DNA of 64,000 nt from Endozoicomonas arenosclerae (GCF_001562015.1 NZ_LASA01000090.1:21585-85584); one strand, 5' to 3'; counted from the stretch's first letter, positions 8,500 through 19,664 are shown. Notes: generated by a model not told the origin, from the sequence alone. Numbers and translations: made by a program.

Positions 8500-10746
8500 T
8501 CATGTCATCTCCTGAGGATCAACATCCAGAGTCCAGCGGACTCCTTTTGGCAGTTTCATACCATCCAGATGTTTGACAGCCAGATCCAATGTGCGATGCA
8601 GGGCAGGGCGCTGATAGCTTTGCAGGAACAACTGATAACGATAACGACCCTGCCTTTTTTCCATGGGTGCCGGGATTGGACCCAGTACCCTGACCGATCC
8701 GTCTTGCAGGTGGTTCAGCAATAAGTTTCGTAACCCTTTCAAAAGATTTTCTGCTGCTGTTGAGCTGTGAGACTCTGTTCTGAAAAGAGCCAGATAACCT
8801 TCCGGAGGTAATTTAAGTTGCTTTCGTTCACTCAGCAGTTTGTCAGCAAAACGACTGTATTGCTGGCTGACCAGCATCTGCAAGGCGGGATGTTGCGGGT
8901 TGTGAGTCTGAATGACGACATGACCCGGCTTCTTCTCCCTGCCAGCCCGCCCTGCCACTTGAAGAATCAGTTGTCCCATTTTTTCCAGCCCTCTGAAGTC
9001 AGAGCTGAACAATCCTGAATCGGCATTAACGACGGCCACCATTGTTACATCAGGAAAGTGATGACCTTTTGCCAGCATCTGGGTTCCGAGCAAAATACAG
9101 GGTTCGCCGGTATGGATGGTATCCAGTATCTCAGAAAGAGCATTTTTGCGGCGTGTTGAGTCTCTGTCCACTCTGATCAAGGGAGTATCGGGAAACATTT
9201 GTTCCAAAACCTGTTCGCAGCGCTCAGTACCTTGTCCTACTGGCTGAAGGTTTTTGCTATGACATTTTGGGCAAGACCAGGGGATGGTCGTCTGATAGTC
9301 ACAATGATGGCAATGCATGTGAGGTGGCTGTCGGTGCAATGTCATGTGGGCATCACAGTGAGGGCAGTCGGTCACTTCTCCACAGTCATGGCAGATCAGG
9401 GAAGGTGCATATCCTCGACGATTTAGAAACACCATCACCTGCTCGCCCTTGTCCAGGGTGTCTCTCATTCGGGTCAGCAGGCTCTGGGCAAAACCTTCAT
9501 GGAGTATCTGTTGGCGGATATCCAGAAGTTCAAGGGTAGGTGGTTTTGAATGACCAGCCCTGATTTTAATCTCAAGATGGCTGAATCGACCTTTTCGGGC
9601 ATTGACCAGAGTTTCCAGAGAGGGTGTGGCGGAACCCAGAACAACTGGGCAGTCTGCTATTTTTGCCCGGTATATGGCCAGATCCCTGGCGTTATACCTT
9701 AAAGTGTCTTGCTGCTTGTAGGAGTTGTCGTGCTCTTCATCAACAATAATCAGCCCAAGTTTGGGCATGGGGGTAAAGATGCCTGAGCGAGTGGCAATAA
9801 GAACGCCTGCTGTAGCTCTGCTTGCCGCCAGCCAGCCTTGCAGTCTTTCTCCATCACTCAATCCTGAATGCAGGCAGGCAACAGGGACGGAGAATCGACT
9901 GCGGAAACGTTTGACGGTCTGTGGAGTTAGACCAATCTCAGGTACCAGGACCAAAGCTTGTTTGCCTGCCTTCAGAGTGGCTTCAATAGCTTGAAGATAA
10001 ACTTCTGTTTTACCGCTGCCTGTTACGCCATCAAGCAGTATGGGATGAAAGCTGGACGTTTCCTGAATACCTTCAAGGGCAAAAGCTTGTTCAGGATTAA
10101 GAGTCAGCGACGTTTGTCTGACCGGGTTTTGATATTCAGTGAAAGGCCGGTCCAATAATTCTATTTCACGTACCTGTACCAGCTGTTTCTTTTGCAACTG
10201 GGTGAGAATAGCCTTGCTGAAGCCTACTTCTCGAAGTTCTGGTTCGGAAATGCCCTCCGGGTATTCACTTAGCCACTGTACAGCCTTGAGTTGTTTGTGA
10301 GCTCGTTTTAATGAAGCGGTGGTGTCCTCGTCCAGCGGTGCAGAAAGGCTCCAGAGAGCCACCTTTTCCCGGCTGGCAGGCTTGCCCTGTCTGAGCGCTT
10401 TTGGCAAAGCCTGAAGCAGTGTTTCCCCCAGACTGTAGTGGTAGTAGCTTGAGGCCCATCGACAAAGCTGCATGATATCGTCTGGAATCAGTGATTGCTG
10501 ATCCGGCAGGGCGGACACCTTTTTGAGTTTGTCTTTCGGGTAGTCTGAGTCCGGTTTGATGGATTCAATGATGCCAATCAGTTTTCTGGGTCCAAAAGGA
10601 ACCTGTACTCTCATGCCAGGTTGAAGGTCTGCTGCTGAATCGGGTGGAAGATAATCGAACATCTGCCTCAGAGGAGTGGGTATGGCGATGCTGAGATAAA
10701 TATCGTCACAGGGGGTCATGAGGCTGCTTTCACTGGCTGTTGGCAT
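8500..10746 (-). CDS. priA: primosomal protein N' (replication restart helicase PriA)
   Basis: PriA is the 3'-5' superfamily-2 helicase that reloads the replisome at stalled forks. The protein shows an N-terminal 3'BD domain (VQVPFGPRKLIGII), Walker A (LLDGVTGSGKTEVYL), DEEH Walker B, GSATPSLE, the zinc-binding cysteines (CHDCGEVTDCPHC and CHHCDY...CPKC), GTERCEQVL, GTQMLAKGHHFPDVT and QVAGRAGR. The frame stays open to 10920, but GGAAGG six bases before the ATG at 10746 and family length (748 residues here, ~730 usual) favour this start. It is divergent from rpmE, as in Pseudomonas. Confidence 0.95.
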   Translation of the reverse strand: MPTASESSLMTPCDDIYLSIAIPTPLRQMFDYLPPDSAADLQPGMRVQVPFGPRKLIGIIESIKPDSDYPKDKLKKVSALPDQQSLIPDDIMQLCRWASSYYHYSLGETLLQALPKALRQGKPASREKVALWSLSAPLDEDTTASLKRAHKQLKAVQWLSEYPEGISEPELREVGFSKAILTQLQKKQLVQVREIELLDRPFTEYQNPVRQTSLTLNPEQAFALEGIQETSSFHPILLDGVTGSGKTEVYLQAIEATLKAGKQALVLVPEIGLTPQTVKRFRSRFSVPVACLHSGLSDGERLQGWLAASRATAGVLIATRSGIFTPMPKLGLIIVDEEHDNSYKQQDTLRYNARDLAIYRAKIADCPVVLGSATPSLETLVNARKGRFSHLEIKIRAGHSKPPTLELLDIRQQILHEGFAQSLLTRMRDTLDKGEQVMVFLNRRGYAPSLICHDCGEVTDCPHCDAHMTLHRQPPHMHCHHCDYQTTIPWSCPKCHSKNLQPVGQGTERCEQVLEQMFPDTPLIRVDRDSTRRKNALSEILDTIHTGEPCILLGTQMLAKGHHFPDVTMVAVVNADSGLFSSDFRGLEKMGQLILQVAGRAGREKKPGHVVIQTHNPQHPALQMLVSQQYSRFADKLLSERKQLKLPPEGYLALFRTESHSSTAAENLLKGLRNLLLNHLQDGSVRVLGPIPAPMEKRQGRYRYQLFLQSYQRPALHRTLDLAVKHLDGMKLPKGVRWTLDVDPQEMT

Positions 10747-11029
10747 TGTGGGCCTTCCGGCATAAGTCGGGCAGGCTCCTGGCTCAGTGTAACCTGACTT
10801 GATGCAGGGTTGAAATGAGTCGAGGTGAAATACCGGTATTTGCTTGACGGGGATACTCTGGTATGATTCCGCCTCAATTTTCCAGGGTCGCTTAATGGCA
10901 GTGTCTGGGCAAGGTTTCACGCCTCTGTTCTGAAATGCCTGCTGGTGACCATTTCGCGTGCGGTGCCTTGGCCGAGTAACTTTTTAGTCAGAGACCGGGT
11001 GGCGGCATGCATTTTTTGAGGTAGATCCC

Positions 11030-11245
11030 ATGAAGCCGGAAATCCATCCGAACTACGACGCTATCGAAGTTACCTGCTCCTGCGGTAACAAGATCCAGAC
11101 TCGCTCTACTCTGTGCAAGGACCTGCACATTGAAGTTTGCTCCAAGTGCCACCCATTCTACACCGGCACTCAGAAAGTGATGGACACAGGCGGTCGTATC
11201 GAGCGCTTCACCAAGCGTTTCGGCAAGGTTGGTGCTCGCAAGTAA
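11030..11245 (+). CDS. rpmE: 50S ribosomal protein L31 (zinc-binding form)
   Basis: L31 bridges the ribosomal subunits. The 71-residue protein starts MKPEIHPNY and has the four cysteines (C16, C18, C37, C40) of the zinc-containing C+ paralogue, which also acts as a zinc store. Codon use is strongly biased to highly expressed forms, unlike its neighbours. Ribosome site GAGGTAG lies before ATG 11030. Its likely terminator is at 11375-11407, inside the next reading frame. Confidence 0.97.
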   Translation: MKPEIHPNYDAIEVTCSCGNKIQTRSTLCKDLHIEVCSKCHPFYTGTQKVMDTGGRIERFTKRFGKVGARK

Positions 11246-11336
11246 GCAACTTTTTGCTTGCCATGCAACCTGCTGGCTGACGGCCATGAGTTGAAAATGC
11301 CGCTATGCTTCTTCGAAGAGTAATTCGAAAGGTAGC

Positions 11337-12152
11337 ATGATGGATTGTTTTGACTTGCCTGGTCGCTCGAAAAAGGCGTTTCACGTTATCGTGAGCGCCT
11401 TTTTTTGTGCGTTATTATTTTGTGCTTTCTCCGCGTATTCCTCAGAGGTCTGCACCCTGAAAGGTGCTTCGGAGACTGTGCGGTGGGACTACATTGCTGA
11501 TGGCGATACCCTCTGGCTAAAAGACGGTCGCAAGATTCGTTTCTCCTCCATAAATACCCCTGAGATTGCCCATGAGAAAAAGCCTGCAGAGCCTTTTGGG
11601 GATGAAGCTGCTTTAACCCTCAGGCAATTGTTTTCTGGTTCCAGAAAGTTGAAGCTGCAGGTGGTTGGCAAGGATCATCATGGTCGGGTTCTGGCTCATC
11701 CGTTTCTGATGGACGGCCGCTCCATAGAATCGCTTCTGATTGAGAAGGGGTTGGGGTATCAGCTTTTTTCAGAAGAGCGAGATCCTTACAGGGATTGTCT
11801 GAAGCAACAAGAGGCGCAGGCTCGAAAAGAAAGAATCGGTATCTGGTCGAAAAAAGCAGTGTTTGATATCAGGGCAGACAGGCTAAAGCCCGGCTTTCAG
11901 ATTCTCCGGGGTGAAGTGGTCAAAGTGTCCAGTCCCAAAAAAAATGATTTTTTCTGGGTTGAAATGGATGGGCCGGTAGTGATTCGTATACCAAGGTCGT
12001 CTGTTGAGACAAATTGGCTGAAGTCTCTGGTGGGAAAGCGTGTTGAGTTAAGAGGTTGGCTGGTGGATCGCAAGAATAAAAATAAGGGAAGCAGGCAGTA
12101 TAAGCGCTGGATGATAGGTATTTACAGTCAGGATGGTATTCAAAGGCTTTGA
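11337..12152 (+). CDS. secreted thermonuclease (SNase) family protein
   Basis: The 271-residue product has a hydrophobic signal sequence at ~16-35 (HVIVSAFFCALLFCAFSAYSS) and a staphylococcal-nuclease fold: VRWDYIADGDTLWLKDGRKI, INTPE (catalytic region), the DHHGRVLAH segment with its arginine, and EERDPYRDCLKQQE. A C-terminal OB-like extension (~190-271) follows. It probably degrades nucleic acids in the periplasm or outside. The ATG at 11337 follows GAAAGGTAGC, a fair ribosome site. Codons 14-24 lie within a strong intrinsic terminator. An in-frame GTG at 11391 could be an alternative start but lacks a ribosome site. A nuclease gene occupies the same place in Pseudomonas. Confidence 0.85.
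   Translation: MMDCFDLPGRSKKAFHVIVSAFFCALLFCAFSAYSSEVCTLKGASETVRWDYIADGDTLWLKDGRKIRFSSINTPEIAHEKKPAEPFGDEAALTLRQLFSGSRKLKLQVVGKDHHGRVLAHPFLMDGRSIESLLIEKGLGYQLFSEERDPYRDCLKQQEAQARKERIGIWSKKAVFDIRADRLKPGFQILRGEVVKVSSPKKNDFFWVEMDGPVVIRIPRSSVETNWLKSLVGKRVELRGWLVDRKNKNKGSRQYKRWMIGIYSQDGIQRL
11375..11407 (+). terminator. intrinsic terminator embedded in the nuclease signal-peptide codons
   Basis: GGCG-TT-TCACG pairs with CGTGA-G-CGCC across a TTAT loop and is followed by seven T residues (11401-11407). This is the only strong terminator downstream of rpmE, yet it lies 38 bases into the nuclease reading frame. It would release rpmE transcripts unless a ribosome translating the nuclease start melts the stem. 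Confidence 0.75.
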
Positions 12153-12285
12153 TACTGGCAAGATGGGTTCGGTTGCAGAGTTGTATTATTCGTTACTGTT
12201 CATGAATTTAGGTGTCTGGTCTGTAGATATACTTTTCTGGCCTGCTGAATCCTTGTTCGATAAACAGTGATCCTATATTCTCACG

Positions 12286-12448
12286 GGGAGCCTGACCAAG
12301 AATAGACAGCTCGGCCTAAAGTCCAGAAAGAACGGTCAGATTTTCCTTTGCATTTGATTGAATAGGTTGACTATTCGCACAAATCCAAAGAAAAATCTGC
12401 CTCGTTCTACTGAACTTTATGCTCGAGCGCTATTCTCGTCAGGCTCCC
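12286..12448. repeat. MITE-like inverted-repeat element, copy 1 (163 bp)
   Basis: Left end GGGAGCCTGACCAAGAATAG (12286-12305) and right end CTATTCTCGTCAGGCTCCC (12430-12448) are inverted copies with one base inserted. The symmetry continues inward (CTAAAGTCCAG with CTGAACTTTATG; CAGATTTT with AAAAATCTG; CCTTTG with CAAAG) to an apical stem GAATAG-GTTGA-CTATTC at 12360-12376, so the whole element can fold as one long hairpin. No ORF. A second copy is at 56916-57096. It fills most of the gap upstream of the malic enzyme gene, ending 41 bases before its ATG. Confidence 0.85.
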
Positions 12449-12489
12449 GATTCCCACTCATATTTTCATTAGGGTGAAAGTACAAGGAT

Positions 12490-13740
12490 ATGAAGCAAGC
12501 CGCTCTGGATTACCACGCCAAGCCTAAACCCGGAAAGATTTCGATTGAACTGACCAAGCCGGCAGAGACTGCGAAAGATCTGTCTCTGGCTTATAGCCCG
12601 GGTGTAGCGGAGCCAGTGCGTGAAATCGCTGCTGACCCAGAAAATGCCTACAAATACACCATGAAGGGCAATCTGGTCGCCGTGATCAGTAATGGCAGTG
12701 CCATTCTTGGTCTGGGTAATCTTGGAGCGCTTGCCAGTAAGCCGGTCATGGAAGGTAAAGCTCTGCTATTTAAACGTTTTGCTGGTGTTGACTCCATTGA
12801 CCTTGAAGTGGATACCGAGAGCCCTCAGGACTTTATCGATACAGTTAAGCGTGTAGCTTGCAGCTTCGGCGGTATTAACCTTGAAGACATCAAGGCGCCA
12901 GAATGCTTTGAGATTGAACGTCGTTTGATCGAAGAGTGTGACATCCCTGTATTCCATGATGATCAGCATGGTACTGCCATTGTTACCGCAGCAGGTATGT
13001 TGAATGCGCTTGAGATTGCAGGCAAGAAAATTGAAGAAGCTCGTCTTGTATGTCTGGGTGCAGGTTCTGCAGCGATCTCCTGCGTCAAGCTGCTGATCAG
13101 TTGTGGTATGAATCCGGCGAATATCTTCATGCTGGACAGTAAGGGTGTTATTCATACTGGTCGCGACGATCTGAATCAGTACAAAGCTCTTTTTGCCGTT
13201 GAAACGGACTGTCGTACTCTGGGTGACGCAATCAATGGTGCTGATGCTTTCCTGGGGCTTTCAGGCCCGAATCTGCTCTCTCCGGAGCAGCTGGAAAGAA
13301 TGGCAGAAAACCCGATTGTTTTCGCTTGTGCTAACCCGGATCCAGAAATCCGTCCTGAGCTGGCCAAAGAGGTTCGCTCTGACGTGATTATGGCAACTGG
13401 TCGTTCTGACTATCCCAATCAGGTGAACAACGTTCTTGGTTTCCCATTCATCTTCCGTGGTGCGCTGGATGTTCGAGCCAGTCGTATCAATGAAGAGATG
13501 AAAGTGGCTGCTGTTCATGCGATTCGTGAGCTGGCCAAGGAAGATGTGGTGCAGGAAGTAGTGGATGCCTATGAAGGTGTTCAGTTGAGCTTTGGTCCTG
13601 AGTACATCATTCCCAAGCCAACAGATCCCCGTTTATTGGGCACTGTTTCCGCTGCAGTTGCAAAAGCTGCTGTAGATTCTGGTGTGGCTCGTCAGCCTTA
13701 TCCTGCAAATTACCCGTTGAAGTCGCTGGACGATATCTGA
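12490..13740 (+). CDS. maeB: malic enzyme, short form
   Basis: The enzyme decarboxylates malate to pyruvate with reduction of NAD(P). The 416 residues carry the malic domain ([46 protein letters not shown]), the metal site FHDDQHGTA, and a Rossmann region ([13 protein letters not shown]). The long E. coli MaeB form carries a C-terminal phosphotransacetylase domain; this one stops after the malic domain, like the Pseudomonas short enzyme. Cofactor choice cannot be read with confidence. The ATG at 12490 follows AAGGAT. An inverted-repeat element lies just upstream, so the promoter is either within or before it. Confidence 0.93.
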   Translation: MKQAALDYHAKPKPGKISIELTKPAETAKDLSLAYSPGVAEPVREIAADPENAYKYTMKGNLVAVISNGSAILGLGNLGALASKPVMEGKALLFKRFAGVDSIDLEVDTESPQDFIDTVKRVACSFGGINLEDIKAPECFEIERRLIEECDIPVFHDDQHGTAIVTAAGMLNALEIAGKKIEEARLVCLGAGSAAISCVKLLISCGMNPANIFMLDSKGVIHTGRDDLNQYKALFAVETDCRTLGDAINGADAFLGLSGPNLLSPEQLERMAENPIVFACANPDPEIRPELAKEVRSDVIMATGRSDYPNQVNNVLGFPFIFRGALDVRASRINEEMKVAAVHAIRELAKEDVVQEVVDAYEGVQLSFGPEYIIPKPTDPRLLGTVSAAVAKAAVDSGVARQPYPANYPLKSLDDI

Positions 13741-13760
13741 TCCTTCGATTTCGTGGTTAA

Positions 13761-13794
13761 AAAAAGCCCGGTCTGATTTCAGTCCGGGCTTTTC
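13761..13794. terminator. bidirectional intrinsic terminator after the malic enzyme gene
   Basis: AAAAGCCCGG (from 13761) pairs with CCGGGCTTTT (to 13793) around an 11-base loop. A T-run follows on the plus strand and a run of T also follows on the minus strand, so it can serve both the malic enzyme gene and mrcA. Confidence 0.85.
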
Positions 13795-13820
13795 TTTGGC
13801 GTTTTCGCGGGGGCTGAGAA

Positions 13821-13854
13821 AATCATTTACCCCCTTCAAAGGGGATAAATGATT
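13821..13854 (-). terminator. probable terminator of mrcA
   Basis: AATCATTTACCCCC and AGGGGATAAATGATT form a long stem with one bulge. On the minus strand the stem is followed by TTTT, 19 bases after the mrcA stop, so this fits an mrcA terminator backed up by the bidirectional one further on. Confidence 0.6.
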
Positions 13855-13872
13855 ACTTTCATTCAAGGTGGT

Positions 13873-16350
13873 TTAGAAGAGGTCTTCAGGTTTAAATGAA
13901 CCGCTATCCTCCAGCGAGGGTAGATTACCTTCACTGACGCTTTTTGGTGTGTTTTCCTTTCTGAACAGTTCAAAGATGGCTTCCGGATCACCCTGTTTGG
14001 CCAGCTGACCCGTTTTAGGATCGATTCGAACTGTTTCTATACCAGCTGGTTGAGGCAGGCGTTTTTCAGGCTGGTCAGCCAGAGCCGTTTTCATATAACT
14101 GATCCAGATGGGCAGGGCGGCGTTCGCGCCATACTCCCAGCGACCCAAAGTCGAATAGTTATCCATGCCGACCCAGACGCTGGTCAGGACATCAGGGTTG
14201 AAGCCTACAAACCAGGCATCCTTACTGTCATTGGTGGTGCCTGTTTTACCACCGATGTCGTGTCTTTCAAGGGCTCTTGCTCTTTTACCGGTGCCTTTCC
14301 AGATGACATCTCTCATGATGTCATTGATGATGTAATTCACACGGTTGTCCATGACCGATTCAGCTTCATTAATGGACTCTGTAACAGCTGTTGGCTCTTC
14401 CCCATCAATCGGGGCTGGCGTGGTTTCAGCAACCTCTGAGACAACTTCCTCTGTGGGAGTTGGCTCTTTATCGCAGTCGCGACAAACCGTAGCTGGATTC
14501 GCTTCAAAAACCGTGTCATCCAGAACATCGACTCTCTCGATCAGGTAAGGCATGACCTTGTAGCCACCGTTGGCGATGGTCGCATAGCCTGTGGTCAACT
14601 CCAGAGGGGTCATGGATACGTTCCCCAGTGCCAATGACAGGTTCCGTGTCAGGGCGTCTCCAGGCAGTCCCAGTCCGGTGAGGAAATTTACCGTACGATT
14701 GACACCTACCTCTCTGAGAATCCGAATGGAGATCAGGTTTCTTGACCGGTAGAGGCCTTCTCTGAGGCGCATGGGGCCATTGAACTTCATGTTGTCGTTG
14801 TTCGGACGCCAGGTGCCTTCAAGCCCTTCATCTGCAAAAACAACCGGGGCATCGTTGATGATGGTGGAAGCGGTCAACCCTTCATTGAGTGCGGCTAGAT
14901 ACACAAAAGGCTTGAAGGCAGATCCTGCCTGGCGAATAGCCTGGGTAGAGCGGTTGTACATACTGTCGTAGAAGTTGAATCCGCCTACCAGTGCGAGAAT
15001 GGCGCCGTTTTCCGGGTTCATGGAAATCAGGGATGATTGGGCTTCTGGTTCCTGGCCCAGGCGATAGCGGCCGTCGGGCATCTCTCTAACCCAGATCAAA
15101 TCACCTGGTTTCAGGACATCAGAAGCTTGCTTGGGGTTGTAACCAAAGGCATTTACGTTGATAAAAGGTTTAGCCCACTTGAGGTTATCCCAATCAATGC
15201 GATCAATCTTATCCCCTTTCATCAGTATCATGACGGACTGTTCTTCGACAGCTGTCACGACTGCAGGTTTGAGGACGCTGGCAGAACGGGTTTCTTTTAG
15301 AGTCTTTTTCCAAACCTCAGCAGGATCCTGATCCTGGCTGATAACCGGATTGCCTTCTTCATCCTCATTCAGGTTGGTGATGGGGCCCCGGTAGCCATGT
15401 CTCTCTGTGTAAGCAAACAGGCCATTCGCTACGGCTTCATTGGCAGAAGTTTGTAGAACACTATCAACCGTGGTGTAGACCTTGAAGCCTTCTGTGTAGG
15501 TTTCCGGACCAAAGTTCTCCACCATTTCCTGGCGAACCATTTCAGCAATGTAGGGCGCCTGCATTTCAATGCGTGGGCCGTGATAGCTGGCAGTGATAGG
15601 AGCCTGAACTGCAGTTTCATAATCGTTCTGGTTGACGTAGCCAAGGTCCAGCATTCTGCCGAGAATCCAGTTACGGCGCACCAGGGCGCGTTCAGGCCCA
15701 TTAATTGGGTTGTAGCGAGAGGGGGCTTTGGGTAGACCGGCAATCATGGCCCATTGAGCCAGGTCGAGTTCGTCGATGGATTTACCGTAATAAACCTGGG
15801 CCGCAGCCTCTACGCCATAAGCTCGGTTACCCAGATAAATTTTATTGAGATAGAGTTCAAAAATTTCGTCTTTGGTCAGTTCCTGTTCAATCTGTAAAGC
15901 CAGTAGAATCTCGTTGAACTTTCTGGAGAAGACCCGCTCGTGACTCAGGAAAAAGTTTTTGGCCACCTGCATGGTGATGGTGCTGCCGCCTGACTGGATT
16001 CGACCGGTTGAAGCCAGTTGCACCGCAGCTCGCATCAAACCCATAATGTCGACACCGGGATGATGGTAGAAACGATCATCTTCGGCGGCCATGAAAGCTT
16101 TGACCAAAGGTTCAGGGGCATCCTCAAAGTGAATGGGTGTTCGGCGTTTTTCGCCAAACTCTGCGATCAGTTTTTCGTCTTTTGAGTAGACACGCAGTGG
16201 CGTCTGCAGATGAGTGTCACGCAGTGTGTCGACCGACGGCAGCGAAGGGCTCAGGTAGAGGTAGGCGCTGGCTGCTATCAGGGTGATGCCACTGACGGCT
16301 GCCAGGCAGCTCCAGAGCAGAAATTTTAATAGTTTTACCGATCGATTCAT
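13873..16350 (-). CDS. mrcA: penicillin-binding protein 1A (bifunctional peptidoglycan synthase)
   Basis: PBP1A polymerises lipid II and cross-links stem peptides. A single membrane anchor lies at ~8-30. The glycosyltransferase domain shows EDDRFYHHPGVD, GGSTITMQVAKNFFLS, KFNEILLALQIE and KIYLGNRAYGVEAAAQVYYGK. An OB-like insert follows, then the transpeptidase with the catalytic serine in RQAGSAFKPFVYLAAL, SRN and KTGTTNDSKDAW. ATG at 16350 (MNRSVKLLKF) gives 825 residues; an ATG at 16398 would add 16. It is divergent from pilM across 518 bases, the ponA/pilM arrangement of Pseudomonas. Confidence 0.94.
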   Translation of the reverse strand: MNRSVKLLKFLLWSCLAAVSGITLIAASAYLYLSPSLPSVDTLRDTHLQTPLRVYSKDEKLIAEFGEKRRTPIHFEDAPEPLVKAFMAAEDDRFYHHPGVDIMGLMRAAVQLASTGRIQSGGSTITMQVAKNFFLSHERVFSRKFNEILLALQIEQELTKDEIFELYLNKIYLGNRAYGVEAAAQVYYGKSIDELDLAQWAMIAGLPKAPSRYNPINGPERALVRRNWILGRMLDLGYVNQNDYETAVQAPITASYHGPRIEMQAPYIAEMVRQEMVENFGPETYTEGFKVYTTVDSVLQTSANEAVANGLFAYTERHGYRGPITNLNEDEEGNPVISQDQDPAEVWKKTLKETRSASVLKPAVVTAVEEQSVMILMKGDKIDRIDWDNLKWAKPFINVNAFGYNPKQASDVLKPGDLIWVREMPDGRYRLGQEPEAQSSLISMNPENGAILALVGGFNFYDSMYNRSTQAIRQAGSAFKPFVYLAALNEGLTASTIINDAPVVFADEGLEGTWRPNNDNMKFNGPMRLREGLYRSRNLISIRILREVGVNRTVNFLTGLGLPGDALTRNLSLALGNVSMTPLELTTGYATIANGGYKVMPYLIERVDVLDDTVFEANPATVCRDCDKEPTPTEEVVSEVAETTPAPIDGEEPTAVTESINEAESVMDNRVNYIINDIMRDVIWKGTGKRARALERHDIGGKTGTTNDSKDAWFVGFNPDVLTSVWVGMDNYSTLGRWEYGANAALPIWISYMKTALADQPEKRLPQPAGIETVRIDPKTGQLAKQGDPEAIFELFRKENTPKSVSEGNLPSLEDSGSFKPEDLF

Positions 16351-17959
<1,609 letters not shown>

Positions 17960-17960
<1 letters not shown>

Positions 17961-18526
17961 TGGCAAGAATTAACCTTCTCCCCTGGCGTGAACAGCTGCG
18001 TGAAGAACGTAAGAAACGTTTTGTCGCTGCCTGGGTGATGACCATTCTGGCAGGCGGTGCCATGATCTTCATGGCAGACCTTTACACCGGTAATGTGATC
18101 AGTCAGCAGCAGAGCAGAAATCAGTATCTTCAAAATAAAATTACTGAGCTCGACAAGAGTATTGCTGAAATCAAGGACCTCAGAGACAAGCGTACCCAGC
18201 TGCTGGAGCGTATGGAAGTTATCCAGAACCTGCAGGGTAACCGCCCGATTATTGTCAGGGTGTTTGACCAATTGGCACGTTTGATTCCTGATGGCGTCCA
18301 TTTCAAGAGCCTGCAGTTTCAAGGAAATACTCTGAAGCTGGTCGGTGTGGCTGAATCCAATAACCGTATCTCCAGCCTGATGCGTAATTTTGACTCCTCT
18401 GAGTGGTTTGCTGACCCCAATCTGACCGCTGTGCGTAAAGTGACGCTGGGTGGAGAACGGATGAATGAATTTGATCTGACCGTGATTCGTACGTCACCTG
18501 AAAAAGAAGGGGAGGACGAATCATGA
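17960..18526 (+). CDS. pilN: type IV pilus assembly protein PilN
   Basis: PilN is a bitopic inner-membrane protein of the pilus alignment complex. The N-terminus MARINLLPWREQLREERKK is the conserved INLLPW motif that binds PilM, followed by a membrane helix at ~24-43 and a periplasmic coiled coil (~55-95) with a small alpha-beta domain. 188 residues is normal. It overlaps pilM by 1 base and pilO by 4. Confidence 0.96.
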
Positions 18527-19137
18527 GCATTGCCGATTCTCTGAAAAATCTGAATGAGCTGGATCTGGCCGATCTGGATCTGGAAAATGTTGGGGCCTGG
18601 CCCCTGGCAGTCAGAATCATTGCCTGTGTACTGACGCTTGGTCTGGTGCTTTTTCTGGGTTATCAGTTGCATTTGAGTAACCTCCAGAAATCTTATGAAA
18701 GTGTGATTGCCAAGGAGAAGCAATTAAAAGATCAGTACCGTGTTAAGGCTTTTCAGGCGGCCAATCTGGATGCTTACCGTGTGCAGATGGAAGAAATGGA
18801 AGCTTCATTCGGTGCGCTGGTTAAGCAGCTGCCCAGTGATACTGAGGTACCTGGTCTGTTGGAGGATATTACCTTTACCGGTCGTGGTGCGGGTTTGACT
18901 TTCGAGACCATTAAACTTCAGCCAGAAAAAGCTACAGAGTTTTATATTGAGCTGCCTATAAGCATCTCTGTCAGCGGTAACTATCACGATATTGGCAGTT
19001 TTGTCAGTGGAGTGGCCAGCTTGCCACGAATTGTAACGCTTCATGATTTCTCCATTACTCCGGAAAGGAATGGGCAGATTCTGAAGATGGAGATTCTGGC
19101 CAGAACCTATCGCTACAACGACAAGGAGTCTCAGTAA
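18523..19137 (+). CDS. pilO: type IV pilus assembly protein PilO
   Basis: PilO pairs with PilN to form the periplasmic alignment ring. The 204-residue protein has the expected N-terminal LNELDLADLDLENVGAWP stretch, one membrane helix (~27-47), a coiled coil (~50-95) and the C-terminal domain with LPSDTEVPGLLEDIT and FYIELPISISVSGNYHDIG. Its ATG lies within the pilN stop (ATGA) and its TAA overlaps the pilP ATG (TAATG), so translation is coupled. Confidence 0.96.
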   Translation: MSIADSLKNLNELDLADLDLENVGAWPLAVRIIACVLTLGLVLFLGYQLHLSNLQKSYESVIAKEKQLKDQYRVKAFQAANLDAYRVQMEEMEASFGALVKQLPSDTEVPGLLEDITFTGRGAGLTFETIKLQPEKATEFYIELPISISVSGNYHDIGSFVSGVASLPRIVTLHDFSITPERNGQILKMEILARTYRYNDKESQ

Positions 19138-19664
19138 TGAAGTATTTACCAAGACTTCTGGTTGTATGCGCAAGTGCTGCGTTGGCAGGCTGCTCTGGTA
19201 ACAGTGGTTTTAGTGACCTGGACCAGTATATGGCGGAAATGAGGGCAAAGCCTTCCGGAAGGATAGAGCCTCTGCCAACCTTTACACCCTACGAGGCGTT
19301 TACCTATAGGGCTTCAGGTTTGAGGAGTCCTTTTGAGCCGCCGGTTAAAGTAAAAGCCTCAGACCGGGAGTTCAACAGTAATGTCAAACCGGATAACGGC
19401 AGGATAAAGCAGTATCTGGAACAGTTTGATATTGAGACTTTTGCTCTTGTAGGCTCGATCAGCAACGATGATGGTCTATGGGGCTTAATTCGTGGCGATG
19501 ATGGCATTCACCGGGTCAGAGTAGGTGACTACATGGGGAAAAACCATGGCCGAATCACTTACATTGATGACAGTGAGCTGAGAATTATCGAGATTGTGCC
19601 AGCAGGTTCCGAGGTCTGGATTGAAAGACCCAGAAGCCTGAGGCTGGATCTTGGTCAACCCTGA
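19137..19664 (+). CDS. pilP: type IV pilus lipoprotein PilP
   Basis: PilP is an inner-membrane lipoprotein that links the PilN/PilO ring to the PilQ secretin. A lipobox LAGC places the lipidated cysteine at residue 19. The 175-residue protein has the flexible proline-rich linker (SGLRSPFEPP) and the beta-sandwich HR domain (LVGSISNDDGLWGLIRGDDGI, VGDYMGKNHGRI). Unlike the tight joins upstream, 328 bases separate it from pilQ. Confidence 0.95.
   Translation: MKYLPRLLVVCASAALAGCSGNSGFSDLDQYMAEMRAKPSGRIEPLPTFTPYEAFTYRASGLRSPFEPPVKVKASDREFNSNVKPDNGRIKQYLEQFDIETFALVGSISNDDGLWGLIRGDDGIHRVRVGDYMGKNHGRITYIDDSELRIIEIVPAGSEVWIERPRSLRLDLGQP

Noticed and set aside
10766..10781. TCGGGCAGGCTCCTGG, resembling one end of the MITE-like element
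   Set aside because: No partner end nearby and only 16 bases; kept as a possible solo end but not listed as a feature.
10747..10920. 58-codon N-terminal extension of PriA
   Set aside because: GGAAGG before ATG 10746 and the normal family length support the shorter protein; the extension shows no conserved features.
11937..11944. Run of eight A within the nuclease gene as a slippage or phase-variation tract
   Set aside because: The frame is intact, and a single A8 near the middle is not enough to argue for programmed slippage.
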